Source of the DNA: Calothrix sp. PCC 7103 | Lineage (GTDB): Bacteria > Cyanobacteriota > Cyanobacteriia > Cyanobacteriales > Nostocaceae | Reading direction: 5' to 3' | DNA: 64,000 bases | Assembly: GCF_000331305.1 (NCBI RefSeq) | Contig: NZ_KB217480.1 | Coordinates: 47,787 to 111,786, forward strand | The notes under the pieces: model-generated | The model's database searches: none | Told to the model about the DNA's origin: nothing | Seen by the model: the letters and a program-made list of their open reading frames with translations, nothing else | Shown: in pieces, positions 7,465-15,446 of the stretch | Numbering within the stretch: the stretch's first letter is position 1 | Layout of the letters: every line of letters starts with the position of its first letter | Translations under genes and position numbers: made by a program

Positions 7465-8895
7465 TTACTCCATCATCCTCAAAACAGAAGCTAGGGGTTC
7501 GCCAACTATCCGCAAATTACCACACAATCGCTTTAATTCTGTATCTACACGATAAAACCTCTCACCTGCACGTCTACGAAAACTTCGGAAGCAGCGTTTA
7601 ACTTTAGCTGGGTTTTGCTCAGTAATTGCGTTGTCCAAACTTTCAGTATCCTTTTTGAGCAAAAGTGCCCATTCTTCTATAATATCTTGATAAAAAGATT
7701 CTGTCATAGCTTTTAAATCAGTCCATGACATTTCTAATTCAAATATATCTTTTTCTAAATTTGCTTCAATACGGCGTAGTTCTAAATCCATTTCCTGCCA
7801 ATCGTTATGACTTTTGACCATATCTGTCAGGTTGTTATTGAGGTCAATCAGAGCATCTATACTATTTTTTAATTGTTGTGTTCTGTTTGGACTGAGTTGA
7901 GAATCTGTTAGGTTAGAGTGCAAGTAGTTCATTGCGCTAACAAGAGCAGGTAGACGCAAGACGCGCGCTGCTGTGTTAAGGCTAGTATTAATTCTTGAAG
8001 GTTGAATTGCTAGCACACGATTTATCAACCAAACTGTCCTTTTTAATTGCCGTATTTCTAAACTTTCAATTGCTCCATGTAACTGTGTTACAGCTTCTTC
8101 AAGGTCTTTTATCCAGACGGTTTCATTTTGTGTTAAATTTCCTCTAACTGTAACCTCCCTAACGTCAGCCACTATTTGCTGCAATGTTAGCTGATGGTCT
8201 AAAAGAATATCTAAAGCTGTATCATCATTGGGAAATCGTTTAGCTTCTTGGACTATACCGCTGTAAGATTGAAATTTTAATGTATGTAATAAGTCGTGCA
8301 AATCTTTATAATTACCTAAAATCTCGATTTGCTCACAGACTGCTTGAAAATCTGTACGAAAAGCTACTACTGTGGCACGGATATCAGGCGCTATCATCAT
8401 TTCTGATAAAGCTTCTAGACCGTTATGTACTGTACGGCTATTGTATTCATTTTGACTAATTTGTTTATTACTCTTTTCTAATTGGGTAGGTGATATAGCA
8501 TTTATTAAACGTTGCCATGATTGTTCTGAGCTTTGATGTAAGTCTACAGCAACCAAGGCACGTAAACGAGCAGGCAAGTCACAAGTTTTTGTAATTACAG
8601 GAATTGTTTTCCAACTGCCAGTATCTAATCCGTAACTTCCTACTAAGATACTATCGAATTGCCCCCATGTGTCTTCGAGATAGTTGGGAGTTAAAACAAG
8701 TAATGTTCGATGGCTTTCTTTTATGGCTCGTTCTATTTCGTCTAGTTTGGGGCGCCCTAATTCAAATAGTAGTTGTTCTGTATACCTTATACCTACGTGT
8801 TCTAGTTTCGGTAACAACTCGTTTGTTACCCACCCTTGATCTGCTGGGCTATAGCTTATAAATACGTCATAGACGCTTTTTGCTTGTCCGCTCAT
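7465..8895 (-). CDS. TIR-domain protein with long helical C-terminus
   Basis: The frame is 476 residues from ATG 8895 (a TTG sits just before it). An N-terminal TIR domain covers residues ~8-140: YDVFISYSPADQGWV opens it and LVLTPNYLEDTWGQFDSIL follows. Bacterial TIR domains usually cleave NAD, with a Glu four residues after the conserved Trp; here that position is Asp (WGQFD), so catalysis is uncertain. The remaining ~330 residues are predicted largely helical, with charged heptad-like stretches and no recognised domain. It is followed within 7 bp by the truncated STAND gene. A TIR effector feeding on a STAND switch is a known conflict-system pairing, so this may once have been such a system, broken by the transposon. 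Confidence 0.82.
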   Translation of the reverse strand: MSGQAKSVYDVFISYSPADQGWVTNELLPKLEHVGIRYTEQLLFELGRPKLDEIERAIKESHRTLLVLTPNYLEDTWGQFDSILVGSYGLDTGSWKTIPVITKTCDLPARLRALVAVDLHQSSEQSWQRLINAISPTQLEKSNKQISQNEYNSRTVHNGLEALSEMMIAPDIRATVVAFRTDFQAVCEQIEILGNYKDLHDLLHTLKFQSYSGIVQEAKRFPNDDTALDILLDHQLTLQQIVADVREVTVRGNLTQNETVWIKDLEEAVTQLHGAIESLEIRQLKRTVWLINRVLAIQPSRINTSLNTAARVLRLPALVSAMNYLHSNLTDSQLSPNRTQQLKNSIDALIDLNNNLTDMVKSHNDWQEMDLELRRIEANLEKDIFELEMSWTDLKAMTESFYQDIIEEWALLLKKDTESLDNAITEQNPAKVKRCFRSFRRRAGERFYRVDTELKRLCGNLRIVGEPLASVLRMME

Positions 8896-9012
8896 CAATT
8901 TTTTGTAGGCATTTAATTAGTTTAGTGTCATTTAGACTTCATACTAATTACCTATTTTTCCAGATTATTTAAAATATTATACACATTTTGATGGTGCGGA
9001 TTACTCGTGTAT

Positions 9013-9092
9013 AAAGAACGCGACGTGCGTATCCCAACAGAACTTCATCAGTTTTTACCAGCCAACCGTCGGCGAACCCATCTTCATCAGTC
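9013..9092 (+). pseudogene. Fossil of the tyrosine recombinase at 1325
   Basis: The DNA reads KERDVRIPTELHQFLPANRRR, then after a short deletion EPIFISS-like codons. It closely matches the catalytic-domain region at about 2042-2149 of the upstream recombinase, including GAACCCATCTTCA(T/C)CAGTC. Everything before and after is gone. It marks the far edge of a segment that was duplicated or rearranged around the TIR/STAND/Tn3 block. Confidence 0.75.
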
Positions 9093-9192
9093 ATTCAACG
9101 TGCGTGACGCACTAACAATAATACCGTACTTATATAAACATTCTCTTTTTAATTGTCCACTTTCATACCATTGCTTACACAAACTTTTCTTA

Positions 9193-9349
9193 GCTCACAT
9201 CTTGCACCAAAGTATAAATACTTAAAAATTATTTTTTTAATAAACATACATTTTTATCAACAAGACGTTAAATTAGCATTTATAGCCTGCGTAGGCAGGC
9301 TTTGTTTGTATAGTCTAGCCCTTCTAGGGTGTAGGTGCAAGATATGAGT
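9193..9349. mobile_element. MITE copy A, 157 bp, TA-flanked
   Basis: The ends GCTCACATCTTGCACC and GGTGCAAGATATGAGT are inverted. TA lies on both sides (9191-9192 and 9350-9351), as a 2-bp target duplication. The interior holds the perfect palindrome AGCCTGCGTAGGCAGGCT. It is nearly identical to the copy at 38582-38738, with the same 157-bp length. A TA duplication points to mobilisation by an IS630/Tc1-type transposase, which is absent from the window. It interrupts a small minus-strand reading frame and provides its present stop. Confidence 0.85.
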
Positions 9350-9557
9350 TAGCTCCTGACTCATAACATTCGTAGTGCGACTGTCCACACTTGTACCATT
9401 CCCTTGAAATTCCTTGTAAAATACCATCCACATAAGAATTTTCTGCTAATAGCTGACCAAAGCGTAAAATTCTCGTAACCAATACCTGTAAATATTGTCC
9501 TTCGTAAGTGTAGACATGGTAATCAGAATAATCTAATTCGTCTATAGGTACTCTCAT
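9324..9557 (-). CDS. Small unknown protein, 3' end altered by the MITE
   Basis: 77 residues from ATG 9557: MRVPIDELDYSDYHVYTYEG, then a Cys/Tyr-rich end YKCGQSHYECYESGANS. The last few residues come from MITE DNA. If the 157-bp element and one TA are removed, the frame continues (KKSLCKQWYESGQLKREC) for about 35 more codons and ends inside the recombinase fossil. I recognise no domain. It may be a residual gene. Confidence 0.45.
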   Translation of the reverse strand: MRVPIDELDYSDYHVYTYEGQYLQVLVTRILRFGQLLAENSYVDGILQGISREWYKCGQSHYECYESGANSYLAPTP

Positions 9558-10263
9558 AAAAACGTAATTAATTTACAAAACTCCCTATTAACTATTAAAT
9601 ACAGTACCAAACTGCAAAATTATAGGTACTGACATAAACTTATTAGCCAATAATAGCTTAATAATATCATAAAAAGAGAATATTGAACTAACGCGCAACT
9701 CATGCTTATACCGTAAACAACAGGGCTTAGTACCTTAAAATTAGCCCTCTGGAGTACCAAAAACAGCACTCTTATTATGGTACTTAGAAACATTAATTGT
9801 AGTCCTAGGCAGTCTTGTTACATCAATTTGCCACCGTGGTACTGGTACAACAAATCGATAAAATATTTTTTTTATAGATACATAATATGTGCCCTAAAAA
9901 AAAATATTTTTTGAATTTACCCTCTGTACCGTACCCAATATAATACATTTTTTCTATAGATGCAGGTACATTTTCGGCGCCTTGTACCTATAAAAACTGG
10001 TACTAGACAGCATAATGCATAGGTACAGACATGGTTTTGCGTACCTTGAGAGTAGCATTAATGTACCGCAAGCAGTATGAGCATGTACCGATTATTTTTG
10101 AATTTAAATTTGAGATGTTTATTTAACACAAATTATCTCTAAATATTGACTATACATTTTATAATTGTGCTTGAAATATACAAATAAAAAATTGTTCTTT
10201 ATTATGAAGACGCTATTGCATCCTACAATAAACCTTCAGGTACTGCTCAAGCATGTGCAGTAC
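9547..10263. repeat. Array of about 20 GTACC/GGTAC motifs in a gene-free region
   Basis: Motifs occur near 9547, 9604, 9625, 9730, 9754, 9779, 9838, 9844, 9926, 9931, 9965, 9984, 9999, 10022, 10041, 10073, 10085, 10239 and 10259, in both orientations. Only one or two would be expected in ~720 AT-rich bases. The stretch 9558-10380 contains no convincing gene. The pattern resembles a binding array for a replication, partition or recombination protein rather than a decayed coding region. Confidence 0.6.
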
Positions 10264-10273
10264 CTGAAGGTTT
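10230..10273. terminator. Perfect 17-bp stem hairpin
   Basis: AAACCTTCAGGTACTGC (10230-10246) and its exact complement GCAGTACCTGAAGGTTT (10257-10273) flank a 10-nt loop. There is no long T-run, so a factor-independent terminator is only one option. The arms contain the GGTAC/GTACC motif of the neighbouring array, so it may instead be a protein site. Confidence 0.5.
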
Positions 10274-10380
10274 GGAATGTTTTCACCAATACTATGTAGT
10301 AGCTATGAATTAATGACTACCGAAACCAGTAAATTTTTCAAAAGTTACTGCGTGGCACCTCAATTTGGTATAAACTAACG

Positions 10381-10641
10381 GTGAGTGATGTGTTTGTCGT
10401 GAGCAATGATACCGATGCGAAAGCTAAATTCATGAGTTTGGTTGAACACACTCCATTTCGTTACATAGATGCAGGTGAGTTGAAAAATGCTCGGACAGTG
10501 GAACGGATGACGCTGTTGAGTGGGGAACTGGGACAGCGTTATGGTTATTTTCCCCGGATGAATTACAAATTACTGGGTGAAGCTTGGACGTTAGGACAAA
10601 ATGACCATCTTGGAAGTTTAATTGCAGGGAAACAGTCATGA
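10381..10641 (+). pseudogene. NADPH:F420-type oxidoreductase, C-terminal fragment
   Basis: 86 residues from GTG 10381: VFVVSNDTDAKAKFMSLVEH, then FRYIDAGELKNARTVERMTLL and GQRYGYFPRMNYKLLGE. These are the second-half motifs of the NADP-binding F420-dependent oxidoreductase family (NpdG-like). The N-terminal Rossmann GxGxxG half is missing, and no matching sequence lies upstream, so this is a 5'-deleted remnant even though the frame is open. It starts the small redox cluster and overlaps the next small frame by ATGA. Confidence 0.7.
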
Positions 10642-10790
10642 TACTCAAATGGCTATTTAGCAGGTTAGATTTTGACTTTCCCCCACCACCCCAATGTCGG
10701 GATGAAATTTGGCTCCTCACATCATTATTTCACTTGGAGCGGGAATTTCTGCCTAGCAATTGTCCTGGGGAAGATTTAGACAAGTATTAA
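10638..10790 (+). CDS. Small conserved-looking protein of 50 residues
   Basis: ATG 10638 overlaps the TGA of the preceding fragment (ATGA). The product begins MILKWLFSRLDFDFPPPPQC, continues through DEIWLLTSLFHLEREFL and ends at GEDLDKY. No domain is recognised. The translational coupling and the position in the redox cluster favour a real gene. Confidence 0.55.
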   Translation: MILKWLFSRLDFDFPPPPQCRDEIWLLTSLFHLEREFLPSNCPGEDLDKY

Positions 10791-10807
10791 TTTAAAGGTA
10801 ATTACTT

Positions 10808-10909
10808 ATGGCAAACGTTGAAATTTACACTTGGAGTACCTGTCCATTTTGTCGTCGTGCGAAACAACTCCTAGATTCTAAAGGGGTAAGTTACACCGAA
10901 GTAGTTTAA
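10808..10909 (+). pseudogene. Glutaredoxin, truncated after the active site
   Basis: 33 codons: MANVEIYTWSTCPFCRRAKQ, then LLDSKGVSYTEVV and a stop. The CPFC redox motif and first strand-helix are present, but the remaining ~50 residues of a monothiol/dithiol glutaredoxin, including the TVP and GG glutathione-binding motifs, are missing. It sits between the 50-residue gene and the glutathione S-transferase, a fitting place for a glutathione-dependent reductase. Now most likely non-functional. Confidence 0.75.
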
Positions 10910-10961
10910 TCAAAAGGAATGAAAAAAATGACTAAGCCAATTAATACGAACGAACAAAACC

Positions 10962-11561
10962 ATGATTAAACTTTACGGTCACTCCATGTCTGGTAACAGC
11001 TACAAAGTTCGTCTGTTGCTGGAACTGTTGAATCTGGAATACGAATGGGTGAAAGTCGATTTAATGAAAGGTGAACATAAATCGCCGAAATATTTAGCCC
11101 TCAATCCTTTTGGACAAGTACCCTTGCTAATCGATGGAGATATTAAACTCGCCGATGCTCAAGCAATTTTGGTATATTTGGCACGTCAGTATGGTGACGA
11201 TGCTTGGCTACCTTTAGATCCATTATTCTTAGCTCAAGTGGTGCGCTGGTTATCAACTACAGCCGGAGAAGTACGTCAGGGACCGGAAAACGCCCGACTT
11301 TATCACTTATTCGGTGCAACCAGTATTAATATCGAACGAGCATATCAGAAAGCAGAGCATATCCTCACCCAGTTAAACCAACATTTAAGCACCCGCACCT
11401 GGTTAGAATTTGAACATCCGACGATTGCAGATATAGCAGTTTTCCCCTACGTCGCGTTAGCTGGTGATGGAAAAATTGACCTCACACCTTATCCAAATGT
11501 GTTGGAGTGGATTAACCGCGTCAAACAACTCCCCAATTACATACCAATGGCTGGACTTTAG
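10962..11561 (+). CDS. Glutathione S-transferase
   Basis: 199 residues with a complete soluble GST fold. The N-terminal thioredoxin-like domain starts IKLYGHSMSGNSYKVRLLLE, with a Ser in the catalytic region. It contains NPFGQVPLLIDGD with the cis-Pro and the glutathione-binding ADAQAILVYLA. The C-terminal helical domain (about 85-199) includes the N-capping region HPTIADIAVFPYVAL. It would conjugate glutathione to electrophiles or reduce peroxides in the cytosol. It lies 21 bp before the next gene, likely co-transcribed, and follows the truncated glutaredoxin. Confidence 0.92.
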   Translation: MIKLYGHSMSGNSYKVRLLLELLNLEYEWVKVDLMKGEHKSPKYLALNPFGQVPLLIDGDIKLADAQAILVYLARQYGDDAWLPLDPLFLAQVVRWLSTTAGEVRQGPENARLYHLFGATSINIERAYQKAEHILTQLNQHLSTRTWLEFEHPTIADIAVFPYVALAGDGKIDLTPYPNVLEWINRVKQLPNYIPMAGL

Positions 11562-11582
11562 ATAATAAAAGGAGAGAAAACA

Positions 11583-12545
11583 ATGGCAAACCCAGGTTGG
11601 TCGCGTTCTGAATCACCATTTCATGCTGGCGAACTGGCAATTCAAGCCCGATTAGGGGCACAAGAACGGATGGACAAGCAAGGAAGGCGGGTAATTCGGG
11701 AATATCTACCTGAACAGCATCGCCAATTTTTTGCCCAACTTCCCTATGTAATTGCTGGTAGTGTGGATATATCAGGTTATACCTGGGCTTCGATTTTGGT
11801 AGGGGAACCGGGTTTTCTCTCTTCGCCCGATGAACATACTTTGCAAGTGATGGCAAAACCCTTGTATAGCGACCCTTTGGCAACTACCCTCGCCGATGGG
11901 ATTGACATTGGTTTGCTGGGAATTGAATTGCATACCCGTCGCCGCAACCGCATGAATGGAACTGTCACGGCTATTTCTGACGATGGTTTTCAAGTACGGG
12001 TAGGGCAAAGTTTTGGTAACTGTCCCCAGTATATTCAAGCACGGATGTTCAGATTAGATGAATATGATGAAACTACACCTAAATCGGTTCATGCTTTAAG
12101 CAAATTTACGGAAGCAGAACGGGATTTAATTACTGCATCAGATACATTCTTCATTGCCACAGCTTACCAGGATAAATCAGCAGGTGCAGCCAAAGGTGTA
12201 GATGTTTCCCATCGCGGGGGTAAACCGGGGTTTGTGCGGATAGATGATGATTTTACCCTGACTATTCCCGATTTTGCTGGGAATTGCCATTTTAATACCT
12301 TTGGCAATTTAGAATTAAATCCCCGTGCGGGGTTGTTGTTTGTGGATTTCGACCAAGGTAACTTATTGTACCTGACTGGTACGGCTGAGGTTATTTGGTC
12401 GGGGGATGAAATTAGTAATTATACAAATGCAGAAAGGTTATTGCGGTTTCATTTGCAACATGGTTATCGGGTGGAAGGTAGTCTTCCCCTACGTTGGTCA
12501 AATCCTGAGTTTTCCCGCTTTTTAGATGATACAGGCTCTTGGTAG
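11583..12545 (+). CDS. Pyridoxamine-5'-phosphate-oxidase-like FMN split-barrel protein
   Basis: 320 residues. Typical features are FHAGELAIQARLGAQERM near the N-terminus, an AxILVGEPGF-type strand, FFIATAYQD and GVDVSHRGGKPGFVRI, then FAGNCHFNTFGNLELNPRAG with the flavin-binding loop. This is the long version of the family that in many bacteria continues into a ferredoxin-reductase module; here it ends after the split barrel. Start ATG 11583 has an upstream AAAGGAGAG ribosome site. Possible roles are flavin-dependent reduction of small molecules. Context with the GST suggests a stress or detoxification unit. Confidence 0.85.
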   Translation: MANPGWSRSESPFHAGELAIQARLGAQERMDKQGRRVIREYLPEQHRQFFAQLPYVIAGSVDISGYTWASILVGEPGFLSSPDEHTLQVMAKPLYSDPLATTLADGIDIGLLGIELHTRRRNRMNGTVTAISDDGFQVRVGQSFGNCPQYIQARMFRLDEYDETTPKSVHALSKFTEAERDLITASDTFFIATAYQDKSAGAAKGVDVSHRGGKPGFVRIDDDFTLTIPDFAGNCHFNTFGNLELNPRAGLLFVDFDQGNLLYLTGTAEVIWSGDEISNYTNAERLLRFHLQHGYRVEGSLPLRWSNPEFSRFLDDTGSW

Positions 12546-12558
12546 AAAATCCTTTATA

Positions 12559-12696
12559 AAATTAGAGGGTGTATTTGAGGATGAATTTGGCTCCTATCCC
12601 CAAGGTACTTGGGGGAGCAATCCTAGTGGCAGTCGTCATACACCCTTTAGTCGAGAAGGTTGTCTTATCTATGTCAAAATTGGACATTTGAATTAG
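12559..12696 (+). pseudogene. ChrR-like cupin remnant
   Basis: In-frame codons without a start read DEFGSYPQGTWGSNPSGSRH, then TPFSREGCLIYVKIGHLN and a stop. The pattern PxGTW...PxGSxHTPFSxEGCxxxVK is that of the cupin domain seen in ChrR anti-sigma factors and stand-alone cupins. Only the second half survives. The following 370 bases (12697-13066) hold no gene that I can support. Confidence 0.65.
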
Positions 12697-13066
12697 AGTT
12701 TTAACTTGGCAGATTCAAATCACACTGTCCGCTTCCAAAAATCTGGAAAAATCTAGTAACTCCCAAATCTAGTTTCAACAAGGGGAGAGTTCAACGTATA
12801 CCAGAACAGTTTGCAGGCTGAGATACCTGCACGTCGGGAGAGTTAGAAAGTAAGGTTGAAAGTTTTGCTTGCGGCGCCCACATATTAATTTTTCTAAAAT
12901 AGGCGCCGAAGTCCTTACAATTAATCTTGTTACAGGCGCCACTAATCTTCTCAGTATACAATTGTCATTATTGTTACCAATTTGAATACTATGAAAATGT
13001 ACAGATGCAGGCGCCGTGTGAAGTGATGTTAAAAGGTATACGGTTGAAGAGACTTAAAAGTTGTAT

Positions 13067-13309
13067 TTATTTAACAGCAATTGCTTGACCAGCAGTACTG
13101 ATAATTTCTTGTAAATTGGTTACAGAACCTGTATAGCTACCACCGGGACCTGCGAAGGTTTGCTGACCCACTTGAAGTTGTTTTAGTGAGTAGCTGTTTG
13201 ATGCATCAGATGCGAAACCACCTACATCACCCAAGGTAATGGCTAAACCACCAGCTACAGTGTCGAGTTCGTCGTTAGATAGTTCAATTGCATTAATTTC
13301 GTTATTCAT
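13067..13309 (-). CDS. Bacteriocin-like peptide precursor with double-glycine leader
   Basis: 80 residues from ATG 13309, chosen because GGAG lies 8 nt upstream; the longer upstream frame has no such site. The leader MNNEINAIELSNDELDTVAG ends in a double glycine before LAITLGDVGG, matching the ELxxxELxxVAGG pattern processed by C39-peptidase ABC exporters. The ~55-residue core is rich in Gly, Ser, Ala and Gln, with few charges and no Cys. No exporter or modification enzyme is nearby, so maturation would have to use a system elsewhere. Role could be a class II bacteriocin or a signalling peptide. Confidence 0.7.
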   Translation of the reverse strand: MNNEINAIELSNDELDTVAGGLAITLGDVGGFASDASNSYSLKQLQVGQQTFAGPGGSYTGSVTNLQEIISTAGQAIAVK

Positions 13310-13508
13310 TACTTTATCTCCATTGAATATATAAGTTATGTTTGAAAGCTTGTAGCGTTTAGGCTGTTTGCTTTCATGAATTAATAATAGGAATTTTGAT
13401 GGCTTAAACACATCGTAATAAAGCTGGAATTGATAGCTATCCTTTTTGTTGATGCGGCGCCTATACTAAAGTTGGAGCTACTTAAGGTGATATGCTGGAA
13501 ATACTGCG

Positions 13509-13787
13509 GTGCCTGTAAAACTACAGATTCATAGGCGCCTCAAGAGTTGTTTACAACTATTGAAAGAAAATATGGACTCTGGGAATCTCAACAGTGAATT
13601 GTCAGTAGAAGACCGTGCAGCAGCGGAAAAATTGCACACGCGGTTACGGCGCCTTTCTCAGGTTCCCAACGTGGAAGAAGTTGTAGTTGCCATGTTTGAA
13701 TTTTTTGCACATCTACCAACTCCGTATTTAACGCCCACACAAGAAGAGTTATTATCTGTGATTGAGCGACAGTGTGGAATTGAGTAA
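13509..13787 (+). CDS. Small hypothetical helical protein
   Basis: 92 residues from GTG 13509 (an internal ATG is at 13572). Predicted mostly helical: LKSCLQLLKENMDSGNLNSE, then VEDRAAAEKLHTRLRRLSQV and FEFFAHLPTPYLTPTQEELL. No family recognised. It is convergent with the regulator at 13805 and separated from the peptide gene by a 200-bp divergent gap. Confidence 0.45.
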   Translation: MPVKLQIHRRLKSCLQLLKENMDSGNLNSELSVEDRAAAEKLHTRLRRLSQVPNVEEVVVAMFEFFAHLPTPYLTPTQEELLSVIERQCGIE

Positions 13788-13804
13788 ATTAAAGGTGGTG
13801 TGTT

Positions 13805-14122
13805 TCAAGTGCCACTAGCAAATATTTCGGGTGAGCCAAACAAATCGTAAACGTTGGTGTTTAGTGCTTCTGTCAGATATCTTAGCAGTTTGAAGGATAC
13901 GGTAGCAGGCGCCTTTTCGTTTCCTTCGGGGTGTTCTAAAAGCTGTATGTATTGCTGGGACACTTTATAGTCGTACTGGTCAATAACTTTTTGAGCTAGC
14001 GCGCGCCGAGAAACTTTACCTCGCATCAATTTTAGTTTTTTACCAAACTCTGGCTTCCAATCTACAGATGCGATAATATCGAGTTCCAACATAATAAGTT
14101 TTTTACTAGTCATACTTGACAT
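13805..14122 (-). CDS. XRE-like DNA-binding protein
   Basis: 105 residues. The central section GKKLKLMRGKVSRRALAQKV, followed by YKVSQQYIQLLEHPEG, has the spacing of a helix-turn-helix recognition unit, and LLRYLTEALNTNVYDLFG is a typical C-terminal end of XRE domains. ATG is possible at 14122, 14113 or 14092. It is divergent from the GNAT gene, with a 68-bp gap rich in inverted and direct repeats, so it probably regulates both. It may be the antitoxin-like partner of the GNAT/unknown pair, which is inference. Confidence 0.7.
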   Translation of the reverse strand: MSSMTSKKLIMLELDIIASVDWKPEFGKKLKLMRGKVSRRALAQKVIDQYDYKVSQQYIQLLEHPEGNEKAPATVSFKLLRYLTEALNTNVYDLFGSPEIFASGT

Positions 14123-14158
14123 ACAATTACATATAATTTTATAGTCATACTAGTAAAA
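14101..14158. promoter_or_regulatory. Operator-like repeats between XRE and GNAT genes
   Basis: TTTTACTAGT (14101-14110) and its inverse ACTAGTAAAA (14149-14158) flank two direct copies of AGTCATACT (14108 and 14143). The region covers the start of the XRE gene and the gap to the GNAT gene, as expected for autoregulation. Confidence 0.5.
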
Positions 14159-14190
14159 ATATAATAGATTATCGGGGTGTAAAACTTGGT

Positions 14191-14763
14191 GTGGTTTCAA
14201 ATTTTAGCCTGAATGTCAAATTATTACGGGTGCAGGACAACCAAATTGTCGATGCCATTCTTACAACTGTATCAGATAAACACCTTGCGGATGCTCAAAA
14301 TCTATGGGCGCCTCAACTAACGGGTACACGTTACTCTGATGCTGACTGGAATTGGGAGAAAAAGAATCGGTTAGCTAAAATATTGCCTGGGGATGAACTT
14401 TATGCAATTGAGTGTGAAGGCATTACCCAAGGATTGATGACAATTGATATATTAAAAAAACGCTGCCAAATTGAATCTCAGTATCGTCGGAGGCTAGTAT
14501 ATATTAGTGCATTAGCTACTGGGCCAATGAACCGTCCAGCAATCAACAATCCTCCCACCTACAAAGGTGTTGGTAAAAATTTAGTTGATTTTGCTATTGC
14601 CCGTAGTTATGAATTGGGATACCAAGGACGTGTAGGACTACATGCTCTCCCCGATTCTATAGACTTTTATCGTAAAATTAGGGTTGGATTCCTTGATTGC
14701 GGTCCCGACCCAGACGAACCAGATAATTTGGTTTATTTTGAAATATTACGGAGAAACTCATGA
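14191..14763 (+). CDS. GNAT-family N-acetyltransferase
   Basis: 190 residues from GTG 14191. The C-terminal two-thirds carries a GNAT fold: LVYISALATGPMNRPA, then YKGVGKNLVDFAIARSYELG in place of the acetyl-CoA pyrophosphate loop, GYQGRVGLHALPDSIDFYRK and VGFLDCG. The substrate cannot be inferred. It overlaps the next gene by 4 bp (ATGA). Together with the divergent XRE protein this resembles a GNAT toxin-type locus, but the substrate-site residues of known tRNA-acetylating toxins cannot be judged here. Confidence 0.75.
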   Translation: MVSNFSLNVKLLRVQDNQIVDAILTTVSDKHLADAQNLWAPQLTGTRYSDADWNWEKKNRLAKILPGDELYAIECEGITQGLMTIDILKKRCQIESQYRRRLVYISALATGPMNRPAINNPPTYKGVGKNLVDFAIARSYELGYQGRVGLHALPDSIDFYRKIRVGFLDCGPDPDEPDNLVYFEILRRNS

Positions 14764-15404
14764 CCCAATCAATTTCTTCTGATACAAGTGTTGAAACAAC
14801 TAAAAACCAGCATTTAATCGAGTTGGTAGCAGCAGAAGATGCAGCCAATGGAGAAGTTGGTTGTGGTCGGTTAGCATCAAGTAATTTTTTGGCTTATTTG
14901 AACAATCGCAGTATCAATATTGACGACGAAAACTTTAGAAGTTTACTGAATTTGCACTTGGGGGACATACTAACAGAACGTGACTTTGATTCAATTATTT
15001 CTAAAGTCAGTTGCTACATTGAATCTGTAGTTGCAGGCACAAAAGTACCGACTACAAGCGCGCGCTCCCAAACTGAAATTGTCGAACACATCCCGACATC
15101 AGAACTTCAAAAATTATTACAAACATTAACAGAGTTTTTACCAAACGGTAAAGAAGCTCGAATTATTGAATATATCCACACAATTATACATAAAGCCGTA
15201 CTGCAACCCCGACACACTTGGCCTCATCCAATTTGGGTTTTAAAATCAGAAGAAAAAATTTATATAACCCAATCTGCAACTTTAGAAGAAGCTATTACTC
15301 AAGTAAAGGTACAATATAAAGATGTAAGCGGAGAATTAGAAGTTGTAAAAGTAGGTGGAGTATTGGCGCCAAATCAAGTTATTGCTCTGGATTTAAATAA
15401 TTAA
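14760..15404 (+). CDS. Unknown protein translationally coupled to the GNAT
   Basis: 214 residues, starting in the ATGA overlap with the GNAT gene. The N-terminal ~60 residues are helical (HLIELVAAEDAANGEVGCGR). A polar linker is followed by a C-terminal segment with HTWPHPIWVLKSEEKIYITQ and VGGVLAPNQVIALDL. I do not recognise the family. Close coupling suggests a partner or substrate of the acetyltransferase. Confidence 0.6.
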   Translation: MTQSISSDTSVETTKNQHLIELVAAEDAANGEVGCGRLASSNFLAYLNNRSINIDDENFRSLLNLHLGDILTERDFDSIISKVSCYIESVVAGTKVPTTSARSQTEIVEHIPTSELQKLLQTLTEFLPNGKEARIIEYIHTIIHKAVLQPRHTWPHPIWVLKSEEKIYITQSATLEEAITQVKVQYKDVSGELEVVKVGGVLAPNQVIALDLNN

Positions 15405-15446
15405 ATGAATCAACTTTTAATAATTCACACCCTCTTTAATTAGCAT

